DNA of 64,000 nucleotides from Hymenolepis diminuta (Eukaryota > Platyhelminthes > Cestoda > Cyclophyllidea > Hymenolepididae). The notes beneath the pieces were generated by a model. It saw only the letters and a program-made list of their open reading frames with translations, did no database searches and was not told where the DNA came from. Within the stretch, counting starts at the first letter, position 1. Every line of letters begins with the position of its first letter. The stretch is taken from assembly GCA_900708905.1 (NCBI GenBank), contig CAADRB010000002.1:1652145-1716144 (forward strand), read 5' to 3'. Shown piece by piece: positions 13,861 to 27,256 of the stretch. Both the position numbers and the translations under genes were made by a program.

Positions 13861-16800
13861 TCTAGATCATTATTAACAGGCACCTTTCGTTTTTCATGCT
13901 GTTCACTGGATTTGCACGGTTGAATGTTAAATCCGTGATCTTTGATCATACCGATCTGTATGTTAACCTCTACGTTAACAGTGCACAAGTCATGTACCCC
14001 TGATATGTGTCCGTTATCAAAATAGGCATAAGAGATAATTTATTTAATCGGTTTTAAGTGTACACCCGGAGATTGAGACTGTAAAATTTAGAACCTGGAA
14101 CTTAGACACTAACTATTGATGGCTTGTTTTTACTTCGGACCTTCGTCCTAGAAATTCGAAGCGATTAGACTAATTTGGCTCAGCATTTTCTGGGTGCGGT
14201 CGACAATATTTTTTGTTGGAGTTTAGACACTGAAATCTTCTTTCTTTTTCTTTTCCACTATCACATCAAAATTGTATATTTCACGTCTGGGAATGGGGTC
14301 CGGACCGAGTAAAAGAACACCCATTACAGTAATGCTACTTTATAATTTCCAGCCACTCAGACAAGCATCCCGTTAAATTCTAATCCAAATGACAGCTCTT
14401 ACTTTCATTATAGTGGTACCGTGAGAGTGTAACTGTTTTTGTCCTCTTCATTTCCTCTGAGATGCAAGCTAAACATAGATTTCTTTGAATGTTGAATTTT
14501 GGTTTTTTCAACTTTCCCTTATGCTCGAATTCTTATTTTGATTGGAGTTTAGCTTAAAATCTGAGGAGTAAAAAATTGATCTGAATGTCAATTTTTCTCG
14601 GAGAAGTTCTTATTCAATAATCTGCGCTTATCACTGAATGTGTATTCCATAAACCAGTTTAAAAATATTTGGTTTGCAGAATTAATAAATAATTAATTTT
14701 GAAGTATAGTTGTTGATGCATAGCATTTATTTACTATAACTTTTCTCCGTTACCATTTTATTTACTGTAACGAACATTATGACCCAGATAAGTCAACCTG
14801 GATAGCTAAACTCTAGCTAAATGTCAGATCTCTTTAGCTGTCCGTTGTTAGTTCACTTCAAGTACTTCTGATTATAGAATTTAGGAATAAATGTTTATTA
14901 CCAAGCACAACTTTTAAATGATAAACAATACACTTTCAGATGTTCACGCGATTAAAAGTGAGCTTTTAAAGTATCCATATTTCACCTATTCTTACTTGAG
15001 ATTAGCAATGATTCTGTTGGATAAAAATGAATACTTTTTATCTAAGAAAAAATTAATTTGCAACTTATTGTTAATTATTCATAAAATTTGCATTTTAGTT
15101 AAAATGTGCTAAATTGCAGTCGCTGCCTTGCATAACTTTAAAGTAAGGCCTACCATTACTCTAAACCCGTGTTATTATTGAATTCTGGCCTTTGTGGGCT
15201 TTTAAGGAGGCTAATTGGGTTAGAAATTAGAATACTTAGAATACTCAGATGGCTAGCTGGTAATTCATCTAAATGCTAATATACAAGGTATGGTTCAGCG
15301 CTTATCTTATCCTCCTTCTTCAATGACCGAATTTATTAATTGAAGGAATATATATCAAGTCACTCCTGTCGATATGGCGGTTGAGAACAAACTCTAATTT
15401 ATAACTTAAAAGATTTATGAAAATATATTAGTGTCCCACTGAGTAAACTCTTGTATTACTTGGCCATTAGAAATGACTTTGTCATCAATTTAAATTCTTG
15501 GCCAATCAGTTCTGAATACTATGAGTAAGAATTATCACCCATGAGCCTGAGAGACAGATACTAAAGCTTGAATTTCGGCACGTTGATTTATGATACATCG
15601 AACTGTATCACACTGAAGATTTTGATTGTGGCGTGTCTGACCACATGATAAATTTTCTTTGAGACTCAATCACCTACGTATGATTGACTTCTTCCTGCCA
15701 TAAACTGTATTTCGTTTATCTACCTGAACATTTGTAATTGGCTTCATATTACTAAGATACGATTGAGCTACTTGACTGTTCCTCGTGTTTAGACACTTTC
15801 CATGATTGAACTAATAGTTTATCCTCATTTCCTATGGGAACCTTGTCACTTACACCCAACCAATGAAGAGTAGTGGTCTAAGTTGCGCTGTTGACCATGT
15901 TTTTGGATTGCGTGGGTCCTTAATGTCCTAGTAATTAATGTCTTTAGAAAGCATTTTCTAAATTAAGGATTTTATTCACTACTTTATATTGTAAATTCCA
16001 AATACATATATGCACTCTTATTTATTTTCGATGAAAGTGCCAATACTGTTTTAAAGCACATCTTTTGCCAAGTTTGGATAATTTATACTGCAAAATGCAT
16101 AACTTACAGAGCCAGAGTTTTTCTAAGAGACTGTTTGCTGAAAGATTTAAATTTCATCGCAAATTCCTTTATGACATTCGAGAATATGTGTCCGAAATTT
16201 GCAGAAGAGATTACAAGAAAGATTAGAGCTATTTTAAAATTATTGATAGTTTCGTTTCTCGTTTTCAATTTCGATGGCTGAGCTTAAGTTATGCAGCCTC
16301 TCTTAGGTGAATTTTAGTTGCTCGTGGATTCAAAGCTCCCTTTAGATGTGTTTTCGGTTTCCCTTTCTTATACTACCGCATATTCAATTTAAAATAAAAA
16401 TTTCGATTCAGAATTCTGAGGTATTTACTAACGGATCAAAGCTTAATTCTTTAGAGTTCTTTTTACTGCTTTTCGTTTTCCCTCTCTATTTTTTCTAGGA
16501 CGCCTTTATAGGTGTTATTAAATTTTTAATTTATTCTCCTTTAATTATTGATAGGATATCGATCTAAGCCATGAACTACATGTTGACTTTGCTTAAGTTA
16601 TAATGTAGAATACGATCTTAAAAGTAATCCATTCACATTCTTTCTTACCGAAACACATCCCGATTTTTCACTACCTAACCCTAACTAATCGGCTAAAATG
16701 TTGGGTGAGGGGGTCAGTTGGAGTGAAACAAGTAAGTACACACTGGAGGCAATCGGGTAGATTAGGAACGAGGAGGAGGAGGGAGAGAGAGATGAGATGG

Positions 16801-17564
16801 GACGACAGGAGAAGGATTAGCGATTGTGTCGGCGATGTCGGCATTAGTGGTATGTACAAGCTTCATAGTCGCTTTAGAGCTAGTTTAACAACTCTAACGA
16901 CTGTTCTGGTGGAGGTGTGCTATTTGTTTGTGTGTGTATGACTCATCAACCCTGTCTGCCCTCCCCCCCCCTTCTCCCCCTTTACCCACTCCCCTCTACT
17001 CTTAGACACGTGAGAAGCAAGTGAAAATTTCAGCGCCATATTGGGGTGGGATGGGATAGTGTGAGATGTTAAATAAATAGGTAAAGAACAAGCCTCCCTA
17101 GGCTGATGCTCTCGTCTGTGTCTTGTTACTGGGACTGCTGTGAAATTCATTAGGGCGATGATGGAAGGTTTTTCCCCAGTGGGTAATTAAGTCGTGGGTG
17201 TGTCAAACACATATGGCGACAACCCTTAAAGGAGCACAAAGTTTTTAGAATATGGAAAACATTTGAAAGGTGGCATTGGATTGTGCTGACTTTTTTGGCA
17301 GTAGTAAAAGAAAATGACGTTACTGTTATTTTATATAATTGAAAACTTTTTGACTGACTTAGTTTCTAATTAAGATATTTTAAGAGAACAGATAAGAAAA
17401 TAGGCTGAATAGGCAATGCAAACACTTCGATGGGTAACTAGTATTCGCAATCGGTAATTTATGAGCAGGTGAAAGACAGTAATTCAAAAGTTTTCGAATT
17501 AAATATATGAATAATAATTATGATTCCCAAGCTCACTTTGGAATGTGTTTTCCTGCGCTCAGCT
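13861..17564. other. No gene seen
   Basis: AT-rich sequence without supportable exons. The region near 16690-17060 is unusual in base content (purine-rich then C-rich) and is listed separately. Confidence 0.5.
16760..17005. repeat. Low-complexity purine-rich then C-rich tract
   Basis: A GGA/GAG-rich segment at about 16768-16800 is followed by a C-rich run at about 16960-17000, where nine or more consecutive C are broken only by short T/A spacers. On the minus strand this gives several G runs close together, so a four-stranded G structure is possible. That structural idea is inference. Confidence 0.6.
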
Positions 17565-17735
17565 TGGCATCATGAAACTTCCTTGGTGGGAGACTCTACA
17601 TTAGTCAGACTTTATCGGAGTGGTTGGTCATTCTTTTTACTGGTTGTGAGCCAATGGAAGTTGAACCCGTGACCTCTGACATTGCAGCGAGCACAGTGAC
17701 TAATGTGTCACCAGTGCCTCTTGCTGATTTAATAA
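17565..17735 (-). repeat. tRNA-derived SINE-like copy
   Basis: On the minus strand the copy reads 'aggtcacgggttcaacttcc' (B-box-like), preceded by 'cactgtgctcgctgcaatgtcag' and followed by 'gaatgaccaaccactccgat'. These are the shared head and body elements of the dispersed family. It is one of the clearer B boxes in the window. Confidence 0.65.
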
Positions 17736-18559
17736 ACGAATGAATTTGTGTAATCTAATCATGCAGTGTGTGATATAGCAATATTTCAGCTATTTTATAG
17801 AAGAAACAACAAATATTGAGGGAACAGGTAGGATAATTTTTTTATGAAAATAACGTTTTGGAGTTAGAAATCATATTTAATAGGGTTCCGAGTATTTTGC
17901 AAAGCCCAATCCCTCATCATATTTCTCGAATGTGAAGCAGTCATAGAGGTTAGTAATACATTAACGACCCCGGTGGATGACTGTTAATTAGCATCTTTAC
18001 GTTTAACTATACCAGTAAGAAAAATATTTTGTCTTAAAAAAGGTATTAGAATGGAAGATTTGTAAATATAATAGAAAATATTGCTAATAGAAAATTAGAT
18101 AGCTCAACAAAAATAAAGGTCGTGGATATTAACGCAGAGAATCGTTTGGCAGAATGCAGTATGAGTCCTTTGTGCTTACTTTCTCTCTTAATCCTCTTTC
18201 CCATTCTGCAAGATAAAATCTGAAGAGTTTTTATTCTTTAACAAAGGCTTTGGCTAATTCGCATCTCTTGCTGTCAGCATTTTCAATTATGCATTTTTTG
18301 TAGAATTGTGATTTGTGGTGGAAAGATGAACCGATGATAACACGGCCTGTGCGCGGGCAATGAAAACAAAATGAGTTGGATCACCAGTTTAATATGCAGT
18401 TAATAATTCTTAATTTCATTTAAAATGTCCTTTTTTTCAAAGCTTACCTTAGATATTAAGAAAAAAATACATTTTCTTTTTTGCTGAGAAGCCCGCATTT
18501 AGCTCTGACTGTTTAAAAGCATAACTCAGTAGTGTTTGCTATTTTGATTTAAGAATTGC

Positions 18560-18640
18560 TGGTGGATCGTAGTGGATAATATGAGCCTCTGCCAAGTCAG
18601 AAATCGGAATGACCAACCACAACTCAAGTCAATAAAGGAT
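18560..18640 (+). repeat. Internally deleted SINE-like copy
   Basis: The sequence holds 'ctctgccaagtcagaaatcgg' joined directly to 'aatgaccaaccacaactc'. The part that should carry the B box and the stretch after it is missing, so this looks like a deleted member of the same family. Confidence 0.5.
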
Positions 18641-20079
18641 TAAAAAAAATGAAAACTTTCATTAGAGGAACGGGATAATCATAAATTACGTGGACGTCAG
18701 AAGGCAGATTCTTCAAGCATTAAAGAACAGTGTTTCCAATTGTATCCAGTATTTAAATTGGTCCATCCGGGTTTTGAAAATGAATGATAGACAGGAGGAA
18801 CTATTGTTTCAGGGTCTAATACGCTTCTTCAATAAAGATTGAATGTTTATATTTAAGCAATATATCATTAACCTTATTACTGATTGCATGGTTTGTGTTT
18901 AGAATAATTAAAAAATTATGATGAAATGGAAAAATGAAGCATGAGTACAGATTGCATGAGTTAAATATAGTAAATGAATGAGAACCAGAAACTCTTATTC
19001 AACGAGGTACAAATTGGTGCTTATGAGAACAAAGAAATTTCATTCGTTATTGACAAAGTACAAATGCGTAAATGCATAAATATCTTGTATTCAGAATGTT
19101 GAGTCTTCAAAGGATTATGTGAATGAGCATGAGCAAATGCTTCTAATAACTTGGCCAACTTCCACCATTTTCATCTATCAGCTGAACAAAGTGCATAAGC
19201 GCGTACACGTATTAAGAATTGAAAAGTTAAATGTGTGTTTAGAGTGAGAAATTAACGAGTTTGATTACTGTATTTTGATGCATAACTTTTTGCATGCCTT
19301 CAAAACTGATACTGATGAAGATCATAAATCATCCTGTTAATGCCAGAAATGATCGTAGCTATGTCTACAGACTTTCTAGTTAGGCCAGAGGCTCCAGGCT
19401 GGTAATTCACAGATGCAAATAGTCACTGGAACGACCAAAAGCAATGGAAGACAAGTGCAATACTTTTCAAGCAGAACGTCTCAGTTCTCAGAATGAGTGC
19501 TAGAACACAGTTTGCTTTTATAAGCCATCTCTACATCTTATTCTAACGTGAATTAACCCCCAAATACAAGTCTTTTAGCAAATATACTCGCCGTTGATGG
19601 TTCCATTGGGCATTCATAAATCCCAGAGAAAATTTTTTTTAGATTGTATTTTTGTAATATGGAAATTTGTGCTCGATTTGGTAGAGAATAATATTTATGG
19701 ACAAATATTCTTATCGTCTCCCTCGTCCTCATACAACATAGTATGATGATAAGTAAATATAGAATGACATTTGGCCATATACGAAAGGCATTGTGTAAAT
19801 ATATGCAATGACAGGTAGGTCTGACTTCTCCCAACCCTTTTTTTCTTCTGCCTAATTAAATGCTCATATTCGAGAAAAAAAGATAAGGGAAATTCCGCGC
19901 CTTGTTCATGATTTGCGATGCACGAACTCTAATAATGATGAAAATTAGAAGGAGAACACATTACTTCGTTTATCGTAGCGTTGTTGGCCTAAAAACCAGA
20001 CGTTATAAACAAGATTAATTTGTGATAATTTCTGCTAGAAGGCTATTAAAGATATTGTTCTCTGGCACTAGATTTATTT

Positions 20080-20240
20080 AATAGGACGAGTACTGGAGTC
20101 AGATTCTGCCACCCCACCTGGTGACAAGAATTAACTAGTGCGGTTGGTCATCCAATTCACTGAACTCACGCCGACAAGCATTGATCACATGAATCTGCAG
20201 ACGCACATGTTGCTCACTGCAGCAGTGGCAAAATCTAGAA
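20080..20240 (-). repeat. tRNA-derived SINE-like copy
   Basis: On the plus strand the body is seen as 'cagattctgccacccc' and 'gtgcggttggtcatccaa'. On the minus strand these are the family's 'gaatgaccaaccgcac' and 'ggggtggcagaatctg' blocks. The head end retains an eroded 'ccactgctgcagtgagc' region. Confidence 0.6.
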
Positions 20241-20539
20241 GTATGCATTTTAATGCATAAGTTGAGCCCATTTGAGGAAAACCTCTAATCAGATCGCTTA
20301 AGACATCATTGATGCTCTTCAAAATAGTTTCCCAGAATTTCTCCAAGAAACTATTCAAACGGGTTCATAAATTCAATATAGGTTTCGAACGTTAATATTC
20401 TAACTGATATAGATCTGAGGGAAGTGAAGCGTATATATTTTATGCTCTAGCTAAAACTTATTTTTAATTAAATTATCCTGAGTTTGTTACGACTGACGGT
20501 TGCTTACGTCTAAGTTTGTATTTTCAGACAACCTATAAA

Positions 20540-22720
20540 CCATCCAGAATAGTCTAGAAATGTCCTGAAATCTGTTTATCCATCACCTGTGGTGAGGTCC
20601 AGATGTTGACAGGATCCATATCGTCAAATGCCAAGATAGATAATAATAGCATCTCCAGACTATAACCTCTTTCCCCAGCTAGTACTTTAACCATCTTACA
20701 GTTACCTCAAGATTCCCATAATGTACTAGGATATGTTTATCTGTCTCCATCAACTTTAAGGCTGTTAAAGCGAGATTGCAAAGTCACTTTGGGAGGCAGC
20801 TCTTATCTACGACAATTTATTACTAGAACTGGCTCCGATCTAGCCTGTTTTCCGTACTGCCGGCTGGTATCACCAAACGCGGGAAAAGCACCAACCACAC
20901 TGACCAGTGATTTCATCTACATACTGTATCTCTTGGTTCCTGCTATCTTCGTAATTTCCCAATGAAGCACTACCCGTACCCATATCTCTTCTTCTTACTC
21001 TCTTTCATGAGGTCCCACTGTCTACTGACCTTAAAAGCTCAAAATCCCTTTAAATCTGCTGATCCCAGTATTTCATCTTCAACAGGAATTCTTTCAAAGT
21101 TCATTCTACTGTCTTTTTCAGTTATTTTAAGGCAAAAACCATACATTTTACTGGATATACGTCGATGATCTAATCAACGACCTCTAACCTAGTAGAGTGT
21201 AAGGATTTATACCACTAACTATGGGACCAATTCTGAGGTCTGTCGATAGGATTAAGGGTGAGACCCTACTTCTCCGAAATATTTATCGTGCATCATCCCT
21301 AATCATCATCGAATTTGATTATCTTGTTCGTATATTGATGACTGTAAGACTGTCAATCTTTCCTGTGCCTCAAGCACTTCATAGATAAACATCATGTACC
21401 CTCAACTGGTCTATTTCTCATCGATCAGAAGAGGTAAGTATACCTCGGACGATAGAATTAGATACCGCTTAGTCGGCCCTGCTATATACTAGTCCAGCCT
21501 GCACTGGCCCTTCCTTTTCCTACAGTCGTCCCAACCAATCAAGGCTCTCATGCATTTATATCCCAATGCGTGTCCTTACCAAGAGTGGCGATTATAAATA
21601 GTCTTCCTTTAGACACACATACAGTGGACCCCAGCTCGTCATAACGCATCTCTCGATGCTCAATCCGACTCCTCCAATTCTAGATTTTCCTCTAGGCTCT
21701 GTACTGAGATTTATTCAATGCAACCTGGTTTATACAGTCCTTGGTGTCCACTCTTTCATGGGCTCTTAGCTATCGACCGACACAGGATGGTCCAGAGTAG
21801 AGGTGCCATGAGTTTGGCTCCGACTAGGGAGCCCGAGAGTTGTTTGTTTTCGTTAGCACCACTAAGCGAAAACGACCTTCTCATATCTGCCTATGTGCTA
21901 TACATTCCCAGCTTAAGGAAGGTCACGATATCATTCTGAGCACAGACACCAGATGCACTGACATAGTAATTAGCGAGAGTTTAAGGAAACAGCGAGTAGC
22001 CGGCCTACGAAGTTCCCGTCTTTCTCTGTTCGGTCAGGTATTTACCTACATGCTTCGGTTCATTTATCACATTCTCCTCAACTCTCAGTTTTGAGTTGTC
22101 AAGGTCTGCATGAGTAGTGTCCCGCAGTATATAGGCAAAACCGTCATCCCCATGGCACCGAAGTGCAGAGATTTAGACATTCCGTGACCCTTCCACCGTT
22201 GGCCTGAAGTTGACCGGATATTTCCGATCAACCTTAGTTACGCCACAGGACCACGACGAGGTGGAGGCTGGATTTCCCTGTGGAAAGACGATATGGCTAA
22301 AAGGCCTTGGCAAAGACTAGGTGAAGTACAAACCCACTTTAAACCCGCATAATAGCCCCGGCTAAGCGAACATAATTGGGAGTGGAACCCGAAAGAAACC
22401 CACTCCGCTTGGAGTATCATACTGAGAAGTGAGTCACACTCACAGACACACGGTTTCTTCAAACCGAACCGATTGGTGTTGCCCAAGAACACATTCGGAT
22501 GCCGATGAGCTTGACTCATATGAACGGCATAATATTGGGAGAGACCATACTTTCAGGTACACGATCTCTTCGAACCGATTGGGGGACTAAGAGCCCCCTT
22601 CGCTTAAATTACCGAACCTTGCACTGATAACCTAAGTAGAGCCTTCGGGCTTGCCCAACATGATTCTGGGACCGTAAAAAGTCATTTCCAGTTTCATAGC
22701 GCGCTTAGTAGAATCTTTGA
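20540..22720. other. Compositionally distinct block of unknown origin
   Basis: From about 20540 the sequence becomes noticeably richer in G and C, with CG dinucleotides and evenly mixed base use, until about 22720, where AT-rich DNA returns. Short open frames occur on both strands (21718-21939 and 21840-22094 plus, 22238-22519 minus), but none resembles a protein family known to me. It may be a decayed mobile element or a recently acquired segment. No terminal repeats or target-site duplications were found by eye. Confidence 0.4.
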
Positions 22721-22729
22721 CCACTAACT

Positions 22730-24490
22730 ATGATATAAGTGACACAACAATTTCATCCAAACTACATGGAGTTCCTGTCTATCGTATTTGTTTTCAGAAT
22801 TTCCCTCGAAACGTGTTGTACTACCGGCCGATATGTGCATCAGTCTGATTATATAAAGGTCAGCAACTGTAGTTCCTAAATCGCGATAAATCGAAGATAC
22901 AGAGGTGAAAATAATGTGTAAAATTATTTCTTTTATAAACCAATCTAGAACCAATATGAAAATTGTTGTGATTACCCTCCGGTTTAAATATATGATTTAA
23001 ATACGGTAGTTTGGGATTACAGTCACATTCAACTGTGGCAGGCCATAAGTTGAGTAATGACAGTGACATATTAGGTTCATTTATCAAAATCTGTGCCGGT
23101 AAACTATTCCTGATCGTCACTGCTGTAATGTATTGCTTTCAATATTTCATTTATTAAAGAGATTTGAGAAAAAATAAGGATTTCGGTCCTAGAATTACTT
23201 TTTTATTTATTTGAGAGTATTTTTCGCCATAGTGTCTGCTATGTTAAAACCGTAAGATGCTGAAAATAATATAAAATTATTTTGCCTTCTCAACCATTGA
23301 GCGTAATGTTGTACTGGTAATTAGTTTCTAATGAATTCATTTGTATTTTCCCATATTTCATAAATCCGTTCCAACTTATTTGATTGGTGAAGGAACACAA
23401 CTTTCTGGGATTGCACAATTTTAGAAGATTTAGTGATGGGATTGGCCATTGTCTCAGATCAGTTAGTTTTCCTTCCCTTTTAATCGTTAGTGTTGCGTAA
23501 ATTTGCTTCATCAAACAGGTGGGATAGTATGTACTACAAATAAGGAAGATGTTCGTACTGTTAAATTAGAAACAATCTGTTTACTTAAAACTTGAGAATA
23601 AATATCCATTCTAGTAAAACAAGATAGCTTTCAGGACATTTTATTTCCCTATTTAACTTGAGGTTCCTCTATCCCCAGATATGATCCGACAATCATACGA
23701 GGAAATGGTCGAAATGCTTAAAAGATCAGACAGATTTCCGAATAGATTATTCAACCAGGATTATTGTTAGTTATTGCAACGATAGTTAATATTCGTTGGT
23801 CAAGACCTGTTGAAAACTGAAACCTCGGCTCCCTAATAGGTAGGATCCAAATATCTCAACAACACATCGAATGGTTTCTGAATCAAAGTCAATGACTTAC
23901 AGATAGTAGCTCTATATAAACTTACCAAAAGGATGAATTCCCGCCGATTAACCAGGACGTAGCCATTAAGAACATTGATAAGTCTGTCATTCGTTGTAAA
24001 TTGAATTCCTTTTAGTTGCAGCTCTCGGATTCCTATCATGTCTTTATATCACCAATATATTTCTTTGCATTTCGTAATTAAATTTCCTAATTTTAATTTT
24101 ATTTCTAAGATATTCACATTAGAACTAACATACTTTGAAAAAAGAATATTGTTAAACAAATTCCGTCTATGAAAATAATACTTTAAACCACCGTACTTAT
24201 TCGATTTCATATGTTTCCCTTTCCACTGCATTCTGCCAAACATCCTACTTTTATAATCTTAAAATTATTCAATCCTAGTAGTCGAATAATGGCTTATGCA
24301 GCCATATGTTTTCTTAATTAACATTAATATTAATTAAGCACACCAGTTAGGGTAACACTTACGTCCTCTCATCGAAAAGTCTTCCAAAAACGAGAAGATC
24401 GTTAAACTTATTGTGTAATATCCTCTGGAAGATAATTGGCGATGGACAGTGATTCGAGATAAATTAAGCACAAGAATTTCAATCTGCAAA
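22730..24490 (-). pseudogene. Disrupted leucine-rich-repeat-like coding sequence
   Basis: Several minus-strand segments in a row read like parts of one leucine-rich-repeat protein. They are YLESLSIANYLPEDI then NKFNDLLVFGRLFDER in another frame (about 24475-24375, ending at a GTAAGT), a segment around IRELQLKGIQFTTNDRLINV (about 24030-23960), LNNLFGNLSDLLSIS (about 23735), LRQWPIPSLNLLKLCNPRKL (about 23450), and a cysteine-containing WPATVECDCNPKLPYL (about 23040-22990) that resembles a leucine-rich-repeat C-terminal cap. A TGA at about 24049-24051 interrupts one otherwise continuous frame, and frame changes occur elsewhere. I read this as a pseudogene or a badly eroded exon set. A functional gene with short introns at these points is the alternative. 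The family assignment is tentative. Confidence 0.35.
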
Positions 24491-27256
24491 ATTCGTTATT
24501 TAAAAAAATAAACATGATCTTTTCCTTAGGGAGCAGAATTATGTTTTGTTTTTCCACTCTCGAGGTGTGCCTAGGTTAGAGGGTTTTTGTAACGAGCATA
24601 CTAAAAAGCTCACACACAAATTCATGAATATTTAAGTGAAAGCCTGACACTTTTTCGGCTTTTTACACTCACTAATCCCGCGTGTTTTGTTTGTTAGTTT
24701 GAAAGCCCATAAAACACGTGGACTGATGATGTCGCTACTTAAAAGGATGGAGGCAAAAGACGAAGAAGACATGGTAAACAAAATGAGGACTGTCATGTAT
24801 TTTGTTTTAAGAAATTTTCAGAGGATTTTAAATCACTTAAGTGTGAAGTTTTGCTTTTGTTGATAATTTGAATCCGAGAGTAAGCAAAATGGATGGCAAT
24901 ATTGTGTTCCAAAATATTTTAAGTACCCTCCGTTGGAATAAATCTTGTCTAACCTCGCTGTGTTATTAAGAGGACCATTAATACCTTGACTCAAACCTAT
25001 TGGCGGGAAATATTTTACACCACTCTTCTTAATCCGGATGAATTTACCCTATTGGCGTACTGATGGGAAATTCGCTTTTTATTACCCCTCATGTTCACCA
25101 GTATTAACAATTCCTAATATTGGATGTCAGAGATCAAGGATTTAATACTTATCCAGAAAACGACGTACTACCCTTACCGGGTGAAAAGGTTCAGAGAAAA
25201 ATAGCAGAATGTGAGAAAATCTTCAGGATACAACTTGTCTATCCAATTGAGTGTTAAATAATTTTTCTCCTCAATAGTCTTAGGACTTGATTTCCTTACA
25301 ATCCCGATTTTAGTGATGGCGAAATTGTTTGTTTGTTAACATGTGTCAATGAATTTTGAATACAAAATTTCCTATTTAGCAAGCTCTATTCTGTCAACTT
25401 CGTGCGTACTAATAAACTACTCTCATTATCGGAGATAATAATAATAATTAATATTGTTATACTTTAATATAAATTTTTTAGCTTTTAACGGTAGGCTTTC
25501 TATCGCTTTCATGATTATTCAATATGAAAGTACATCCTGAATATGGTTACTTATCACTGGAAAACCAGTTTCTGTTTTGAAAGGAGGGGGAAAGAATACT
25601 CTGATGTTCACCAGAAGTGCAATTTCACATCATTCCCATAGCACAGCATGACGAGGTCAACCGCCCTTCATCGACCGGTCCGTTGTCTGACTAACCACAA
25701 TCTGACAAATTGCCTGATGCATCCGATGATTGGTTCAATATTCTCTGGCCAATCACCGTTGAGACAAATCCCATACTAAGGATATAAGTAGATTATGAAT
25801 TTCATCAGTAATAATAACAAGTTCATCTATTTAACAATTGTATCCAGTGTACGAAGTGGACGAAAGGATGCATAATTTAAAAAATCTAGCAGATTGAAGA
25901 GAGCTCTACGAGGTCCCATAATAACTTTATTTTGATAGTTTTTTCCACCTCTGACTTGTAACGCTTAGTTTTGAAGTTTATATTCATGAGGATATTTTCT
26001 TTTCAGTTCATTTAACTGCCTTGAATTTGGAATAGTCATTTGAAAGTACACATCCAGCAGGACGAAAACTAGGGGGAGTGGTTGCATGACCAATTTCCAC
26101 TTTATTTCCCTGCACACGACTAGAACATTTTAAGATAGGAGCGTCCGAGTAGTAGTCACTACTAATCATTCAAGTCATTTTTTTAAGAATTAATTTAAAT
26201 TGATTTTTTAAAATTTCAATAATAAATGTCTGGTTTCCAGATTGGTGCTGTCTGGTTGAATCATTCTCTCGGTCTAAGCAAGTGTACTATATCTCAAAAG
26301 AGCAGGCTTGATCATACATTACAATACGTAATAGCACATTGCAATTTTCCACTTGTGAGCTTTAAGCTGACTTTCGCAGAGGCAAACTTTTTGTGTAGGA
26401 AGAAATTGGTAATACCATCAGTCATCGATACAAACATCCTAATGAAGCCAAGACCGAGATTCTCATCTTTACTGATATTTGGATTGCATCCCCAAAATCC
26501 TACGGAATTCCTAATTATAAATTTGTAAATGAAATTTAAAGGGAGGATAAGAGTAGGATGGAGTCATCCTATATGATGATCGGTTTGAAAAGAATTTAAT
26601 GGCGTTCTGCCAAAAACACATCAGTAGAGAAATGCAGATAGCGGAATCTATCACTCTTTTTACAGCCAGGAACCATTAGAATGTCCTCGACTTGTCCCAT
26701 TTCTTGGCGAACGATGCCTGTACCTTTGATAGGAAGGTGAAAGCAGTAGTACTGAGAAATTAATTACATATTTGACCCCTTACGGTCATAAGATATGCAT
26801 TTCCACTCTTCTAGGAACGGACTTTTTGCACAAATGGCGTGAGGCCATAGGTATTTGATTGACGATAAGGCCAACAACTGCAACAGTTGAATTAAAATTT
26901 TGCTCAAAAATTTCCAGAAATCTCCCACGATTCTCTCCTATACACCCGTCATTAGCACCCGACGAAGAAACATCGACATCCTATTATTATTATTATTATT
27001 GGACAGCAAGATATTTTATTATCTTACTTTTATACTAAATTTCAGTAGGATTAATGATCTTCCACAATAGCCCTGACGTGTTCTAGAAGCTAACCAAGTC
27101 CAATGTTATTTATAACTTCAGAAATCTCCTAAGGCCACACTCCATACTCCGCCCCTAATATCTAATAAAGTAACCACTCCATATTGAGCGGTAAGAAAAT
27201 TTACTATTTCCATTTTATACACAAGGTTATTCCATTAAGTACATATTTTGATAGGC
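24491..27256. other. No gene seen downstream of mS27
   Basis: AT-rich sequence without supportable exons. The plus-strand open frame at 26226-26528 has no family resemblance or splice support. A TAT/ATT triplet run occurs near 26978. A weak SINE-like remnant may lie near 25600-25700. Confidence 0.5.
26978..27000. repeat. (ATT)n triplet microsatellite
   Basis: About seven uninterrupted 'att' units are visible. Nothing suggests that it is transcribed. Confidence 0.8.
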
